Assembly: GCF_001050155.1 (NCBI RefSeq)
Contig: NZ_LFVY01000001.1
Coordinates: forward strand, 62,001 to 126,000
Source: Nitratireductor soli
GTDB taxonomy: Bacteria > Pseudomonadota > Alphaproteobacteria > Rhizobiales > Rhizobiaceae
DNA: 64,000 nt
Direction: 5' to 3'
Part shown: one piece after another, positions 31,655 to 42,049 of the stretch
How positions within the stretch are numbered: position 1 is the stretch's first letter
How the letters are laid out: each line of letters begins with the position of its first letter
The notes under the pieces: generated by a model
What the model saw: only the letters and a program-made list of their open reading frames with translations
What the model was told of the DNA's origin: nothing
Databases searched by the model: none
Made by a program: the position numbers and the translations under genes

Positions 31655-32563
31655 ATGGCCCGCATTGACGTGAATCGCTCCGCCGAGATCGAGGTGTTCG
31701 TCCGGGTGGTGGAGACGGAGAGCTTTTCCGCCGCCGCCCGCGCCCTGAAGATGACGCCGTCGGCGGTCAGCAAGCTGGTGGCGCGGCTGGAAAACCGCCT
31801 CGGCACGCGGCTGGTGCGCCGCTCGACCCGCCGCCTGCAGGTGACGCCGGAAGGCAATGCCTTCTATGAGAGCGGCGTGCGCATCCTGGCCGACATGGCG
31901 GCGGCCGAGCGCGAGGCGGCGGCGGGGGCTGCGCCGCGCGGCCGGCTGCGCGTCAACTCGAACGTGCCGTTCGGCCAGCACCGGCTGATCCCGGTGGTGC
32001 CGGAGTTTCTGGCGCGGCATCCGGACGTGGCTGTCGATCTCGTCCTGACCGACCATGTGGTGGACCTGCTGGAGGAGCGGGCGGACCTGGCCATCCGCGC
32101 CGGGCCGCTGGCCAATTCGGCCCTGATCGCCCGCAAGCTCGGCCAGACGCGGATGGCCGTGGTGGCGTCACCCGCCTATCTGGAAGCGCGCGGGACGCCG
32201 CGGACCCCGGCCGACCTGACCGACCACAACCTGCTCGGCTTCTGTTTCTCGCGCATCTATGAGGGCTGGCCCTTCGTCGGCGCGGATGGGCGGATGTTCA
32301 CCGTGCCGCCGACGGGGCGTTCGCTGGTCAGCGACGGCGAGACCATGCGCCTGATGGCGCTGGCCGGCGCCGGCATCGCCCGCCACGCGCGCTGGCATGT
32401 CGGTCCGGACATCGCGGCGGGCCGTCTGGTGCCGCTTCTGGAAGAATTCAACCCGGGCGACGAGGAGGCGGTGCATGCCGTCTATGTCGGGCAGGGCAAA
32501 TTCCTGCCGGCGCGGGTCAGGGCCTTTCTGGACTATCTGGTCGAGAAGGTCGATTTGAACTGA
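31655..32563 (+). CDS. LysR-family transcriptional regulator
   Basis: The 302-residue protein has an N-terminal winged helix (FVRVVETESFSAAARALKMT and PSAVSKLVARLE, about residues 8-60) and a periplasmic-binding-like effector domain. It is of the CrgA/AaeR-like type often paired divergently with oxidoreductases, here the aldo/keto reductase. ATG 31655 is preferred; a TTG at 31643 would add four residues. The effector is unknown. Confidence 0.9.
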   Translation: MARIDVNRSAEIEVFVRVVETESFSAAARALKMTPSAVSKLVARLENRLGTRLVRRSTRRLQVTPEGNAFYESGVRILADMAAAEREAAAGAAPRGRLRVNSNVPFGQHRLIPVVPEFLARHPDVAVDLVLTDHVVDLLEERADLAIRAGPLANSALIARKLGQTRMAVVASPAYLEARGTPRTPADLTDHNLLGFCFSRIYEGWPFVGADGRMFTVPPTGRSLVSDGETMRLMALAGAGIARHARWHVGPDIAAGRLVPLLEEFNPGDEEAVHAVYVGQGKFLPARVRAFLDYLVEKVDLN

Positions 32564-32699
32564 TTGCGGCAAAGATGGGACGTCGGCCGACCATCATTCG
32601 GCTTATCTTTCTACCCCCTGCCCGCCTGCGGTAGGATGTGCTTTCGCCAACGGGCCGGCGCACCGCCAGCCATGGCCAACGGACGCAACGGGGGCTGAT

Positions 32700-33083
32700 A
32701 TGAACGGATTGGCCAGGGTTTGCTGGATCACGGCGCCGATCTTTGCCGTGCTTGGAATGGCATTCGGGCTTTTCATGGCGGCTTCCGGCGACCACACGCT
32801 GGCGCCGGCGCACGGCCATCTGAACCTGCTTGGCTGGGTCACCATCGCGCTTTACGGCACGTTCTACACACTGGTGCCGCATGCTGCCGAAAGCCGGTTG
32901 GCGAAACTGCAGGTGCTGCTCGCCGTGGCGGGCGTCGTCCTCATCGTTCCCGGTATCGCCATGGCGATCCTGGGCAAGGGCGAGGGGCTTGCCAAGGTCG
33001 GCTCGCTGATCATCCTCGGCGGCATGCTGCTGTTCGTCATTGTCGCGGTGCGGGCAAGCGGGCGGGCGGCGGCGCGGGCCTGA
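32700..33083 (+). CDS. Small four-helix membrane protein, possibly heme-copper oxidase subunit I-like
   Basis: The 127-residue protein has four hydrophobic helices (about 7-28, 42-62, 70-91, 98-117). The segment PAHGHLNLLGWVTIALYGTF resembles a His-bearing helix of cytochrome oxidase subunit I/NnrS-type proteins; such short proteins are sometimes annotated as oxidase-related, but a function is not established. It ends 10 bases from the convergent yggS stop. Confidence 0.65.
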   Translation: MNGLARVCWITAPIFAVLGMAFGLFMAASGDHTLAPAHGHLNLLGWVTIALYGTFYTLVPHAAESRLAKLQVLLAVAGVVLIVPGIAMAILGKGEGLAKVGSLIILGGMLLFVIVAVRASGRAAARA

Positions 33084-33093
33084 CGGTGGCCCC

Positions 33094-33756
33094 TCAGCGT
33101 GTGCCGAAGATCGCCGATCCGACACGCACGCTGGTGGCGCCGAAGGCGACCGCCTTCTCGTAGTCGCCGGACATGCCCATGGAGCATTTTTCGACGCCGG
33201 CCTCCCGCGCCAGTTTTTCGAGCAGTGCGAAATGCGGCCCGGCATTCTCGTCGAAGGGCGGGATGCACATCAGCCCTTCGATGACGAGACCGTGATGGTC
33301 GCGGCAGTGGTTGACGAAGGTCACCGTCTCGCGCGGGTCGATGCCCGCCTTCTGTTCTTCCAGTCCCGTATTGACCTGGACATAAAGCCGCGGCGTCCGG
33401 CCCTGCTTCTTCATCTCGCCGGCCAGTGCCCGGGCGATCTTCTCCCGGTCGACGGTCTCTATGACATCGAATAGCGCCACCGCTTCGGCGGCCTTGTTGG
33501 ATTGCAGCGGGCCGATCAGCCGGAGCTCGATATCGGGAAAGGCCTGTCTCAGCGCCGGCCACTTGCCCTGCGCCTCCTGGACGCGGTTCTCGCCGAACAC
33601 GCGCTGGCCGGCCTCGATCACCGGACGGACCGCCTCGACGTCGAAGGTCTTCGACACGGCGACCAGCGTCACCGAACCCGGCGCGCGCCCTGCCGCTTTC
33701 TCGGCGGTGGCGATGGTGTCGCGGACGGCGCGCAAATTGTCGACGGCGTGGCTCAT
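33094..33756 (-). CDS. yggS: YggS-family pyridoxal-phosphate homeostasis protein
   Basis: The 220-residue TIM-barrel protein binds PLP through the Lys of LVAVSKTFD and keeps free PLP in balance (PLPBP/COG0325). Further signatures are FGENRVQEAQGK, LRLIGPLQSNK and CSMGMSGDYEKAVAFGATSV followed by RVGSAIFG. ATG 33756 gives MSHAVDNLRAVRD; an upstream start would add 26 residues from the leuS promoter region. It is divergent from leuS by ~110 bases. Confidence 0.92.
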   Translation of the reverse strand: MSHAVDNLRAVRDTIATAEKAAGRAPGSVTLVAVSKTFDVEAVRPVIEAGQRVFGENRVQEAQGKWPALRQAFPDIELRLIGPLQSNKAAEAVALFDVIETVDREKIARALAGEMKKQGRTPRLYVQVNTGLEEQKAGIDPRETVTFVNHCRDHHGLVIEGLMCIPPFDENAGPHFALLEKLAREAGVEKCSMGMSGDYEKAVAFGATSVRVGSAIFGTR

Positions 33757-33867
33757 GACGTTCGGTGTCTCCCGTCCAAGATGGTATCGCGGAGTTGACG
33801 CTTCGGCGAAACCATGGTGAAGGTCCGCCGTCAAAGTTTCCGCTCCTTATCTTGTGAAAATCCGGCC

Positions 33868-36486
33868 ATGGCAACCGAACGTTACAATCCCCGTGTCGCA
33901 GAACCCCGCTGGCAGAAGGCCTGGGACGAGGCGAAGCTGTTCGAGGCGCGCAACGAGGACGGGCGGCCGAAATACTACGTGCTGGAGATGTTCCCCTACC
34001 CGTCGGGCCGCATCCATATCGGCCACACGCGCAACTACACGATGGGCGACGTGGTGGCGCGCTACAAGCGGGCCAAGGGCTACAACGTGCTGCACCCGAT
34101 GGGCTGGGACGCGTTCGGCATGCCGGCCGAAAACGCGGCGATGCAGAACAAGGTGCATCCCAAGGAATGGACCTACCAGAACATCGCCGCCATGCGCGAT
34201 CAGTTGAAGACCTTCGGCCTGTCGCTCGACTGGAGCCGTGAGTTCGCCACCTGCGATGTGGATTATTATCACCGCCAGCAGATGCTGTTCGTCGATTTCT
34301 TCGACAAGGGGCTGGTGACGCGCAAGACCTCGAAGGTCAATTGGGACCCGGTCGACCACACCGTGCTGGCCAACGAGCAGGTGATCGACGGGCGTGGCTG
34401 GCGTTCGGGCGCCGAGGTCGAGCAGCGCGAACTGGCGCAATGGTTCTTCAAGATCACCGACTACGCGCAGGATCTGTCCGACGCCATTAACGGGCTCGAC
34501 CAGTGGCCGGAGAAGGTGCGCCTGATGCAGCGCAACTGGATCGGCCGCTCCGAGGGCATGGCGATCCGCTGGGCGCTGACGGAAGAGACCGCGCCCGAAG
34601 GCGAGAGCGAGCTGGAGGTCTACACGACCCGGCCGGACACGCTGTTCGGCGCGTCGTTCATGGCGATCGCCGCCGACCATCCGCTGGCGAAGAAGCTGGC
34701 CGCCGACAATGCCGAGCTGGCCGGATTCTGCGAGGAATGCCGGCGCATGGGCACGTCGGCCGCGGCGCTGGAGACGGCGGAGAAGAAGGGGTTCGATACC
34801 GGCGTGCGCGTGCGCCATCCGCTCGATCCCGAATGGACCCTGCCCGTCTACGTGGCCAATTTCGTCCTCATGGATTATGGCACGGGCGCCATTTTCGGCT
34901 GTCCGTCGGGCGACCAGCGCGATCTCGACTTCGCCAACAAATATGGCCTGCCGGTCACGCCGGTGGTGATGCCGGAGGGCGCGGACGCCGCGACATTCCA
35001 GATCACCGAGGAGGCCTACACGGACGACGGCGTGATGATCAATTCGCGCTTCCTCGACGGGATGAAGCCTAAGCAGGCCTTCGACGAGGTGGCGAAGCGG
35101 CTGTCGGCGGAGACCATGGGCAACCGTCCGGTCGGCGCGCGCAAGGTGAATTTCCGCCTGCGCGACTGGGGCGTCTCACGCCAGCGCTACTGGGGCTGCC
35201 CGATCCCGATGATCCATTGCGCGGCCTGCGGCGTGGTTCCCGTGCCGAAGGCCGACCTGCCGGTGAAGCTGCCCGACGATGTCGAATTCGACCGGCCGGG
35301 CAACCCGCTCGACCGGCACCCGACATGGAAGCATGTGGCCTGTCCGAAATGCGGCGGCGAGGCGCGCCGCGAGACGGACACGATGGACACATTCGTCGAT
35401 TCGTCCTGGTATTTCGCCCGCTTCACCGCGCCGTGGGAAAACGACCCGACCGATCCGAAGGCGGCCAATGATTGGTTGCCGGTGGACCAGTATATCGGCG
35501 GCATCGAACACGCGATCCTGCATCTGCTCTATTCGCGCTTCTTCACCCGCGCCATGCGCGACACCGGCCACCTGGACCTGGCCGAGCCGTTCAGAGGCCT
35601 GTTCACGCAGGGCATGGTGGTGCACGAGACCTACCGCGCCGCCGACGGCCGCTGGCTGGCGCCGACCGAGGTCGAATTCGAGGGGGCCGGCGAGGCGCGC
35701 AAGGCAATCGAGATCGCCAGCGGCGCGCCCGTGGCCATCGGCCCGCTGGAGAAGATGTCGAAGTCGAAGAAGAACACGGTGAGCCCCGAGGACATCACCC
35801 ATTCGTTCGGCGCCGACACGGCCCGCTGGTTCATGCTGTCGGATTCGCCGCCCGAGCGCGACGTCGAATGGACCGATGACGGCGCCGCCGGCGCGCACCG
35901 CTTCCTGCAGCGCGTCTGGCGGCTGGTCGGCGACGCGGCCCCGCATGTCCAGGGCGTGACGCCGCAGGCGGCGCGTGAGGGCGAAGCGATGGCGACCTCC
36001 AAGGCGGCGCACAAGGCGCTGAAGGCGGTCGGCGAAGACATCGAGCGGCTGGGCTTCAACCGCGCCATCGCCCGCATCCACGAACTGGTCAACGATCTGC
36101 AGGAGCCGGTCGCGGCACTCGATGCGGGGTCGGACGCGCCGGCGCGCAAGGCGGCGCGCGAGGCGGTCGAAATCCTCGTCCGCCTGGTCGCGCCCTTCAT
36201 GCCGCACCTGGCCGAGGAGTGCTGGGCGGTTCTGGGCGGCGAGGGGCTTGTCGCGGCGGGCGCCTGGCCGGACTACGATCCGGCGCTGGTCGTCGACAAT
36301 GAAATCGTCCTGCCGGTGCAGATCAACGGCAAGAAGCGCGGTGATTTGACAATTGCCCGCGACGCGGATCAATCTGCCGTCGAAGATGCGGTGCTCAAGC
36401 TCGATTTCGTGCAGAAGATCTTGAATGGCGCGCCGCCGCGCAAGGTCATTGTGGTTCCGCAGCGAATCGTCAATGTCGTTGCATGA
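33868..36486 (+). CDS. leuS: Leucyl-tRNA synthetase
   Basis: This is a class I aminoacyl-tRNA synthetase charging tRNA-Leu. The 872-residue protein has HIGH ([14 protein letters not shown]), a CP1 editing domain (about 225-420; [22 protein letters not shown]), the [15 protein letters not shown] block, a zinc-like pair of cysteines, and KMSKS ([15 protein letters not shown]). The length fits the family. lptE follows ~20 bases later, the usual rhizobial pair. Confidence 0.97.
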   Translation: MATERYNPRVAEPRWQKAWDEAKLFEARNEDGRPKYYVLEMFPYPSGRIHIGHTRNYTMGDVVARYKRAKGYNVLHPMGWDAFGMPAENAAMQNKVHPKEWTYQNIAAMRDQLKTFGLSLDWSREFATCDVDYYHRQQMLFVDFFDKGLVTRKTSKVNWDPVDHTVLANEQVIDGRGWRSGAEVEQRELAQWFFKITDYAQDLSDAINGLDQWPEKVRLMQRNWIGRSEGMAIRWALTEETAPEGESELEVYTTRPDTLFGASFMAIAADHPLAKKLAADNAELAGFCEECRRMGTSAAALETAEKKGFDTGVRVRHPLDPEWTLPVYVANFVLMDYGTGAIFGCPSGDQRDLDFANKYGLPVTPVVMPEGADAATFQITEEAYTDDGVMINSRFLDGMKPKQAFDEVAKRLSAETMGNRPVGARKVNFRLRDWGVSRQRYWGCPIPMIHCAACGVVPVPKADLPVKLPDDVEFDRPGNPLDRHPTWKHVACPKCGGEARRETDTMDTFVDSSWYFARFTAPWENDPTDPKAANDWLPVDQYIGGIEHAILHLLYSRFFTRAMRDTGHLDLAEPFRGLFTQGMVVHETYRAADGRWLAPTEVEFEGAGEARKAIEIASGAPVAIGPLEKMSKSKKNTVSPEDITHSFGADTARWFMLSDSPPERDVEWTDDGAAGAHRFLQRVWRLVGDAAPHVQGVTPQAAREGEAMATSKAAHKALKAVGEDIERLGFNRAIARIHELVNDLQEPVAALDAGSDAPARKAAREAVEILVRLVAPFMPHLAEECWAVLGGEGLVAAGAWPDYDPALVVDNEIVLPVQINGKKRGDLTIARDADQSAVEDAVLKLDFVQKILNGAPPRKVIVVPQRIVNVVA

Positions 36487-36507
36487 TGCAGCGCCGGGCC
36501 TGATTTG

Positions 36508-37080
36508 ATGCTGGCTGGAAAACAGGGGATGTTCTTGAACCCGATTTCTCGAGTTTCGCTTCTGGCAGGCCTGGTCATGGCATTGGCGGTCGCATCGGGC
36601 TGCACGGTGCGGCCGCTGCTGGCCACACAGGACGCATCGTCCGGCGCCGCGGCGTCTTCGCCGGCGCTGTCCTCGGTTGCGATCGCACCGGTCGATACGC
36701 GTTACGGCCAACAGGTGCGCAATCACCTGATCTTCCTGCTCAATGGCGGCGCCGGCCAGCCGGCCAATGCGCGCTATACGCTCGACCTGGCGGTCACGCG
36801 CAGCACCTCGGCTGCGGCCCGCATCCAGGTCCGCACCGACAATGAGCCGACCGCCGGCACATTGACCATGACAGGGCTCTATCGCCTGACGGACAGCCAG
36901 ACCGGAGCGCTGGTCGCCTCGGGAAAACGCGAGATGACATCGGCTTACGACGTTCCACGCCAGGAGTTCGCGGCGATCCGCGCCGTGCGTGACGCGGAGG
37001 ACCGCGCGGCGCGCGAACTGGCCGAATTGCTGCGCCTTGCAGTGGGCCAGGACTTGGCGCGGGCAGGCGGACAGTCGTAA
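36508..37080 (+). CDS. lptE: LPS-assembly lipoprotein LptE
   Basis: LptE plugs the LptD barrel that inserts lipopolysaccharide in the outer membrane. The ~190-residue protein has a lipoprotein signal (LAGLVMALAVASGC with the lipidated Cys) and the LptE-like body (VRNHLIFLLNGG, YTLDLAV, LTMTGLYRLTD, YDVPRQEFAAIRA). ATG 36529 is an alternative start giving a more typical 25-residue signal. In many rhizobia holA comes next; here an acyltransferase does. Confidence 0.85.
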   Translation: MLAGKQGMFLNPISRVSLLAGLVMALAVASGCTVRPLLATQDASSGAAASSPALSSVAIAPVDTRYGQQVRNHLIFLLNGGAGQPANARYTLDLAVTRSTSAAARIQVRTDNEPTAGTLTMTGLYRLTDSQTGALVASGKREMTSAYDVPRQEFAAIRAVRDAEDRAARELAELLRLAVGQDLARAGGQS

Positions 37081-37297
37081 TATCGCAACTGGAAGTGATT
37101 TGTGCAGGGAACCACCACCCCCTCATCTGTATTGTGTGTTCGTGTCATTGCGTCGTCACAGTATTCGGTGAAACAGCCGCTGAAGCATGATCTTTGATTT
37201 TGGTGCCGATTCTCGCAAAAGATCGTGTTCGGATGACAGGATGGGGCAGGATGGCGAGTTCGACGACAGCCCGAATGCTTCAGGGAGCGCTTCGCCC

Positions 37298-38206
37298 ATG
37301 GATCTTCACACGACGCTGACCTCGGTCGCCGCGGTGCTGGGAAACCGGGTTCTCGGGCGCGATCTCTATGCGCCGGGTACGCCGCATGTGGTCGATCAGC
37401 TCATCGCCGAGCGCACCACGCATCTGTCGCAGAACATGCTGTGGCCGCTGGCGCAGCCCTTTCTCTATCGCTTCCTGCATTATCGCCAGGCCGTGGCGAT
37501 GGCCGACCGGGTCGCCGAATTGTCCGGCTGGGACGCGTTCTCCTACATCAGCGGGCTTCTGTCGCTGGAGATTTCGGCCCGCGGCATGGAGAACATTCCG
37601 GCCAAGGGCAGCTTCATCCTGGCGCCGACCCATCCGACCGGCATTGCCGACGGCGTCGCCGTGTTCGACCTGTTGCGCGAAGTCCGGCCCGACCTCGCCT
37701 TTTTCGCCAATCGCGACGCGTTGCGCGTCAATCCGAAGTTTCGCGACCTGGTCATCCCGGTCGAGTGGCGGCCGGCGGAAAAATCCCACGCCAAGAGCCG
37801 CGATACGCTGGAGATGACGGCGAAGGCCTTTACCGGCGGCAAGGCGGTCGTGCTGTTTCCCTCGGGCCGGATCGCCTACTGGAACAAGGACAAGCTGACC
37901 GAACGGCCGTGGCAGCCTTCGGTGGTGGCGCTGGCGCGGCGCTATGAGGTGCCGGTGGTGCCGGTCAACATCACGGCGCGCAATTCCGGCCTGTTCTATC
38001 TCCTGTCGCGCTATTCGAACGAATTGCGCGACATGACGCTGTTCCACGAGCTCCTGAACAAGAAGGGCCGGGCGATCAGCATGATCATCGGCAAGCCGAT
38101 CGCGCCGGAAATGCTGGACGGCGAGCCGGCGGACGTCGCCGCCCGCCTTCAGGACCATGCCGTCGTCCGGCTCGGCGAAGACCCGCAGGTGACGTTCGAG
38201 GGATAG
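37298..38206 (+). CDS. PlsC-type acyltransferase
   Basis: The ~302-residue protein has the glycerolipid acyltransferase fold: LAPTHPTGIADG gives the catalytic His and Asp, and VVLFPSGRIAYWNK is the FPEGxR-like substrate motif. The His-Asp spacing is HX5D rather than HX4D, as in hemolysin-like acyltransferases related to ornithine-lipid enzymes. ATG 37298 follows GGGAG at ~10 bases; starts at 37187 or 37241 would add a Ser/Asp-rich region that looks non-coding. The substrate is not known. Confidence 0.82.
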   Translation: MDLHTTLTSVAAVLGNRVLGRDLYAPGTPHVVDQLIAERTTHLSQNMLWPLAQPFLYRFLHYRQAVAMADRVAELSGWDAFSYISGLLSLEISARGMENIPAKGSFILAPTHPTGIADGVAVFDLLREVRPDLAFFANRDALRVNPKFRDLVIPVEWRPAEKSHAKSRDTLEMTAKAFTGGKAVVLFPSGRIAYWNKDKLTERPWQPSVVALARRYEVPVVPVNITARNSGLFYLLSRYSNELRDMTLFHELLNKKGRAISMIIGKPIAPEMLDGEPADVAARLQDHAVVRLGEDPQVTFEG

Positions 38207-38257
38207 GCGGGGGGCTTGCGCGACAGACGATGAGGATTCCGCCGCGCGGGCTTTGCC

Positions 38258-38398
38258 GTTCAGGCATGGATCCTCGGGTCAAGCCCGAGGATGACGAATT
38301 GCAGAAAGATTCATGTCAGCGGCCAATGTCGGTGATTGGCGCCAGCCTCTCCATCGCTCGTCATCCTCGGGCTTGACCCGAGGATCCATTCCGGACCG
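38258..38398. repeat. Long-arm inverted repeat (same family as 27463)
   Basis: The left arm GTTCAGGCATGGATCCTCGG...GATGACGA (38258-38297) and the nearly complementary right arm TCGTCATCCTCGGGCTTGAC...GGAC (38358-38396) flank ~60 bases. Each arm itself contains a small hairpin (CCTCGGG/CCCGAGG). It is a common rhizobial intergenic repeat type. Confidence 0.8.
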
Positions 38399-38463
38399 GT
38401 CTAAGTCTTTGTTTTCCGCATTTATGCGGACGTCAGGTGATTCCACCTGACTGCAAAATGCTA
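38399..38463. repeat. Mosaic intergenic element, beta module (copy B)
   Basis: GTCTAAGTCTTTGTTTTCCG leads into GCATTTATGCGGACGTCAGG, TGATTCCACCTGACTGC and AAAATGCT, matching the beta modules at 22274, 53345 and 58199. It directly abuts the long-arm repeat and seems to have lost its alpha module. It lies downstream of the transaldolase gene. Confidence 0.8.
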
Positions 38464-38499
38464 GCCGGCTGCCGATAGCGGGGCAGATCTGGTTTTCGC

Positions 38500-39153
38500 T
38501 CAGCCGATCTTCTGGCCGGTCTTCGCCCAGTCGGCGAGAAAGGCTTCCAGGCCCTTGTCGGTCAGCGGGTGCTTGACCAGCGCCTTGAGCACGGATGGCG
38601 GCACGGTCGAGACGTCGGCGCCGATCAGCGCCGCCTGCTTGACGTGGTTCACCGTGCGGATCGAGGCGGCGAGGATTTCCGTGCCGAAATCGTAATTGTC
38701 GTAGATGGTGCGGATCTCGGCAATCAAATCCATGCCGTCAATGCCCATGTCGTCGAGCCGGCCGATGAAGGGCGAGATGAAGGTCGCGCCAGCCTTGGCG
38801 GCGAGCAGCGCCTGGTTGGCCGAGAAGCACAGCGTCACGTTGACCAGGCGGCCCGACGAGGTGATCGCCTTGCAGGCCCTCAGCCCGTCCATGGTCAGCG
38901 GCACCTTGATGCAGATGTTGTCGGCGATCTTCGACAGGATGTCGGCTTCCTTCATCATGCCGGCGAAATCGGTTGCCGTCACTTCCGCCGAAACCGGGCC
39001 ATCGACGATGCCGCAGATCTCCTTGGTCACTTCCAGGATGTCGCGCCCCGATTTCAAGATCAGCGACGGGTTGGTGGTGACGCCGTCGAGCAGACCCGTG
39101 TCGCTCAGTTCGCGGATGTCGTTGACGTCGGCCGTATCGACGAAGAATTTCAT
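38500..39153 (-). CDS. tal: Transaldolase / fructose-6-phosphate aldolase family (TalC-type)
   Basis: The 217-residue protein is the short transaldolase type, a TIM barrel that forms a Schiff base on Lys83 (NICIKVPLT). Other marks are [21 protein letters not shown], and [10 protein letters not shown]. Short forms act as transaldolase in the pentose phosphate pathway or as fructose-6-phosphate aldolase; sequence alone does not decide. It is transcribed divergently from priA with ~100 bases between. Confidence 0.93.
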   Translation of the reverse strand: MKFFVDTADVNDIRELSDTGLLDGVTTNPSLILKSGRDILEVTKEICGIVDGPVSAEVTATDFAGMMKEADILSKIADNICIKVPLTMDGLRACKAITSSGRLVNVTLCFSANQALLAAKAGATFISPFIGRLDDMGIDGMDLIAEIRTIYDNYDFGTEILAASIRTVNHVKQAALIGADVSTVPPSVLKALVKHPLTDKGLEAFLADWAKTGQKIG

Positions 39154-39253
39154 GGCAAGCTCCTTGGCTGGGGCGGGCGGGATCGGAGAGACTGTCGCGC
39201 CTCTCCATGTTGGGTCTTTGCTCTAATGCAAGAACAGGGCAAGGTCACGCCCG

Positions 39254-41452
39254 ATGACAGAAGATTCGCCCGCAAAACGCGTCGTGCCACGTGTCGTACC
39301 GGTGATGGTGCCGATGCCCGCCGACCGACCCTATTCCTATGCGGTGCCCGATGGCGCGCATGCGGTTCCCGGCGCGATCGTGCGCGTGCCGCTGGGCCCA
39401 CGCGAAGTGGCCGGCATTGTCTGGGACGGCGCCGGCGAGGCGCTGTCGGCCAAACGGTTGCGGCCGATCGCCGAGATTTTCGACTGCCCGCCGGTGGCCG
39501 ACGAGATGCGCCGGTTCGTCGACTGGATCGCCGCCTACACGCTGTCGCCGCCGGGCCTTGTGGCGCGGATGCTGTTGCGCGCGCCGGCAGCCTTCGATCC
39601 GGAGCCCTGGACCGAGGGCTTGCGGCTCGTCGAAGGCATGGGCCCCGACCGGATGACGGCGGCGCGCGGCCGGGTGCTGGAAATGGCCGGCGACGGCCAG
39701 GCCTGGACGCGCGCCGGCCTGGCGCACGCGGCGGGCGTCTCGTCCAGCGTTGTCGAGGGGCTGCGCGAGCAGGGCGTCTTCGAGGCCGTTTCGATCCCGC
39801 CGCAGCCGGTGGTGGCCGCGCCCGATCCTGAGTTCGCCAAGCCTGAGCTGACGCCGGACCAGGAGGCGGCGGCCGTGCGGCTGCGCGAAAAGGCCGGTGC
39901 GGATGCCTTCAGCGTCACCCTGATCGACGGGGTGACCGGCTCGGGCAAGACCGAGGTCTATTTCGAGGCCATCGCAGCGGCGCTGAAGAAGGGCCGGCAG
40001 GTGCTGATCCTCATTCCCGAAATCGCCCTGACGCAGGCCTTCCTCGAACGCTTTCATGACCGGTTCGGGGCCAAGCCGGCCGAATGGCACTCGGATCTTG
40101 CGCCGAAAAAGCGCGAGCGCGTCTGGCGGCAGGTGGCCGAGGGCCAGGTGCGCGTCGTCGCCGGCGCCCGCTCGGCGCTGTTCCTGCCGTTCAAGGAACT
40201 TGGCCTGATCGTCATCGACGAGGAGCACGACCCCGCCTACAAGCAGGAGGACCGGGTCTTCTACAATGCCCGCGACATGGGCGTGGTGCGCGGCCATATC
40301 GGAAACTTCCCCGTCGTGCTGGCTTCGGCAACGCCGTCGCTCGAAAGCCGGGTCAACGCCAATCAGGGGCGCTACGAGCGGATCGTGCTTTCGGCACGCT
40401 TTGCCGACGCAGCGCTGCCCGATCTTGCCGCCATCGACATGCGCAAGGCGCCGCCAGAGCGCGGCGGATTCCTGTCGCCGGTGCTGATCGGCGAGATGAA
40501 GAAGACGCTGGCGCGCGGCGAGCAATCGCTGCTGTTCCTCAACCGGCGCGGCTACGCGCCGCTGACATTGTGCCGGGTTTGCGGGCACCGCTTCCAATGC
40601 CCCGACTGTTCGAGCTGGCTGGTCGAGCATCGCTTTCGCGGCCAGCTCGTCTGCCACCATTGCGGGCACAACGAAAAGCGCCCGGAAGCCTGTCCGGAAT
40701 GCGGCACGCTCGATCATCTGGTTGCCTGCGGGCCCGGTGTCGAGCGCATCGCCGAGGAGGTCGATAGGCATTTTCCCGACGCGCGGACGATCGTCCTGTC
40801 GTCGGACATGATGGGCGGGGTGAAACGGCTGCGGCTCGAGCTGGAGGCCATCGCCAGGGGCGATGCCGACATCATCGTCGGAACGCAGCTTGTCGCCAAG
40901 GGGCACAATTTTCCGGGCATGACGCTGGTCGGCGTGATCGACGCCGATCTGGGGCTCGCCAATGGCGACCCGCGCGCCGCGGAGCGCACATTCCAGCTCC
41001 TGGCGCAGGTGACGGGCCGCGCCGGCCGTTCCGGCAAGAAGAGCCTCGGCCTGCTGCAGACCTACCAGCCCGAGCACCCGGTGATGCGGGCCATCGTGAC
41101 GGGCGACGCCGAAGCCTTCTACGAGCGTGAAATCACCGAGCGCGAACGCGCCGGCCTGCCGCCCTTCGGCCGGTTGGCCGGCATCATCGTCAGCGCCGCG
41201 ACGCGGCAGGAAGCCGAAGGCCACGCCCGAGCCTTGCGCCGGGCGGCGCCCCGCGCCGAGGGGCTCGACGTGCTGGGACCGGCGGAGGCGCCCCTGGCGA
41301 TGATCGCCGGAAGGCACCGGTTCCGGCTCCTGGTGCACGGCACGCGCCGCGCGGATCTGCAAGGTTTCGTGCGGGCGATGCTCGATGCGGGGCCGAAGCA
41401 GCGCGGCTCGGTGCGCGTGCAGGTGGACATCGATCCGCAGAGTTTTTTGTAG
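39254..41452 (+). CDS. priA: Primosomal replication restart helicase PriA
   Basis: PriA recognises stalled forks and reloads the replisome. The 732-residue protein has an N-terminal 3'-end-binding domain, a winged helix, a DEAH-type helicase core with Walker A (GVTGSGKTEVY) and DEEH (IVIDEEHDPAYKQED), and the zinc module with four CxxC pairs (CRVC, CPDC, CHHC, CPEC). A helicase C domain (VGTQLVAKGHNFPG, GRAGRSGK) follows. In rhizobia priA often lies upstream of the atp operon, as here. Confidence 0.96.
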   Translation: MTEDSPAKRVVPRVVPVMVPMPADRPYSYAVPDGAHAVPGAIVRVPLGPREVAGIVWDGAGEALSAKRLRPIAEIFDCPPVADEMRRFVDWIAAYTLSPPGLVARMLLRAPAAFDPEPWTEGLRLVEGMGPDRMTAARGRVLEMAGDGQAWTRAGLAHAAGVSSSVVEGLREQGVFEAVSIPPQPVVAAPDPEFAKPELTPDQEAAAVRLREKAGADAFSVTLIDGVTGSGKTEVYFEAIAAALKKGRQVLILIPEIALTQAFLERFHDRFGAKPAEWHSDLAPKKRERVWRQVAEGQVRVVAGARSALFLPFKELGLIVIDEEHDPAYKQEDRVFYNARDMGVVRGHIGNFPVVLASATPSLESRVNANQGRYERIVLSARFADAALPDLAAIDMRKAPPERGGFLSPVLIGEMKKTLARGEQSLLFLNRRGYAPLTLCRVCGHRFQCPDCSSWLVEHRFRGQLVCHHCGHNEKRPEACPECGTLDHLVACGPGVERIAEEVDRHFPDARTIVLSSDMMGGVKRLRLELEAIARGDADIIVGTQLVAKGHNFPGMTLVGVIDADLGLANGDPRAAERTFQLLAQVTGRAGRSGKKSLGLLQTYQPEHPVMRAIVTGDAEAFYEREITERERAGLPPFGRLAGIIVSAATRQEAEGHARALRRAAPRAEGLDVLGPAEAPLAMIAGRHRFRLLVHGTRRADLQGFVRAMLDAGPKQRGSVRVQVDIDPQSFL

Positions 41453-41544
41453 GGCCGCTTACGCGAAAGCGACTTCGCCTGCTGGGTATCTCTATTGGCA
41501 GAAGCGTCCCCGAGACATCCTGGTGCTTGAGAAAGGAAGCCGCC

Positions 41545-41970
41545 ATGTTCAGCCATGTGACCGTCGGATCGCGAGACCTGGAGCAGTCCGCGGCCTTTTA
41601 TGACGCTGTTCTCCTGTCGCTCGGATTGGTGCGGCGGCCTGTCACGCCGGACGGCGGTCCACCCTCGCTTTGCTGGGTCCTGCCCGGTCGATCACTGCCA
41701 CGCTTCTATGTCTATCAGCCGTTTGACGGTGAACCGGCCAGCGCCGGCAATGGTGGCATGGTGGCGTTCACCGCCGGCTCGCCGCACATGGTGGACAGAG
41801 CCCACGCAGCCGGCGTGGCGGCCGGTGGCGCGGATGAGGGCGCGCCCGGACCCCGGTCGCGATATGGCAAGGGCTATTACGGCGCATACTTGCGCGATCC
41901 GGACGGCAACAAGCTGCATGTCGTCCATCGCGGCGATCTCTTGTCAGCGGAGGCCGCGAAAGCGGGATAG
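41545..41970 (+). CDS. VOC-family (glyoxalase/bleomycin-resistance fold) protein
   Basis: The 141-residue protein has the paired beta-alpha-beta modules of the VOC superfamily: MFSHVTVGSRDLEQSAAFYD at the start and YYGAYLRDPDGNKLHVVHRG at the end, including the metal-ligand His/Glu positions in part. Function ranges from lyases to dioxygenases; no substrate can be given. ATG 41545 has AAAGGAAG upstream; a TTG at 41527 is less likely. Confidence 0.85.
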   Translation: MFSHVTVGSRDLEQSAAFYDAVLLSLGLVRRPVTPDGGPPSLCWVLPGRSLPRFYVYQPFDGEPASAGNGGMVAFTAGSPHMVDRAHAAGVAAGGADEGAPGPRSRYGKGYYGAYLRDPDGNKLHVVHRGDLLSAEAAKAG

Positions 41971-42049
41971 CGGCCCATTTCTGTCTTTTCCCGTGATCGG
42001 CGGGCCGATAGAAGGAAACGCGTCGCGACATCAACAAATGGGGGACATG

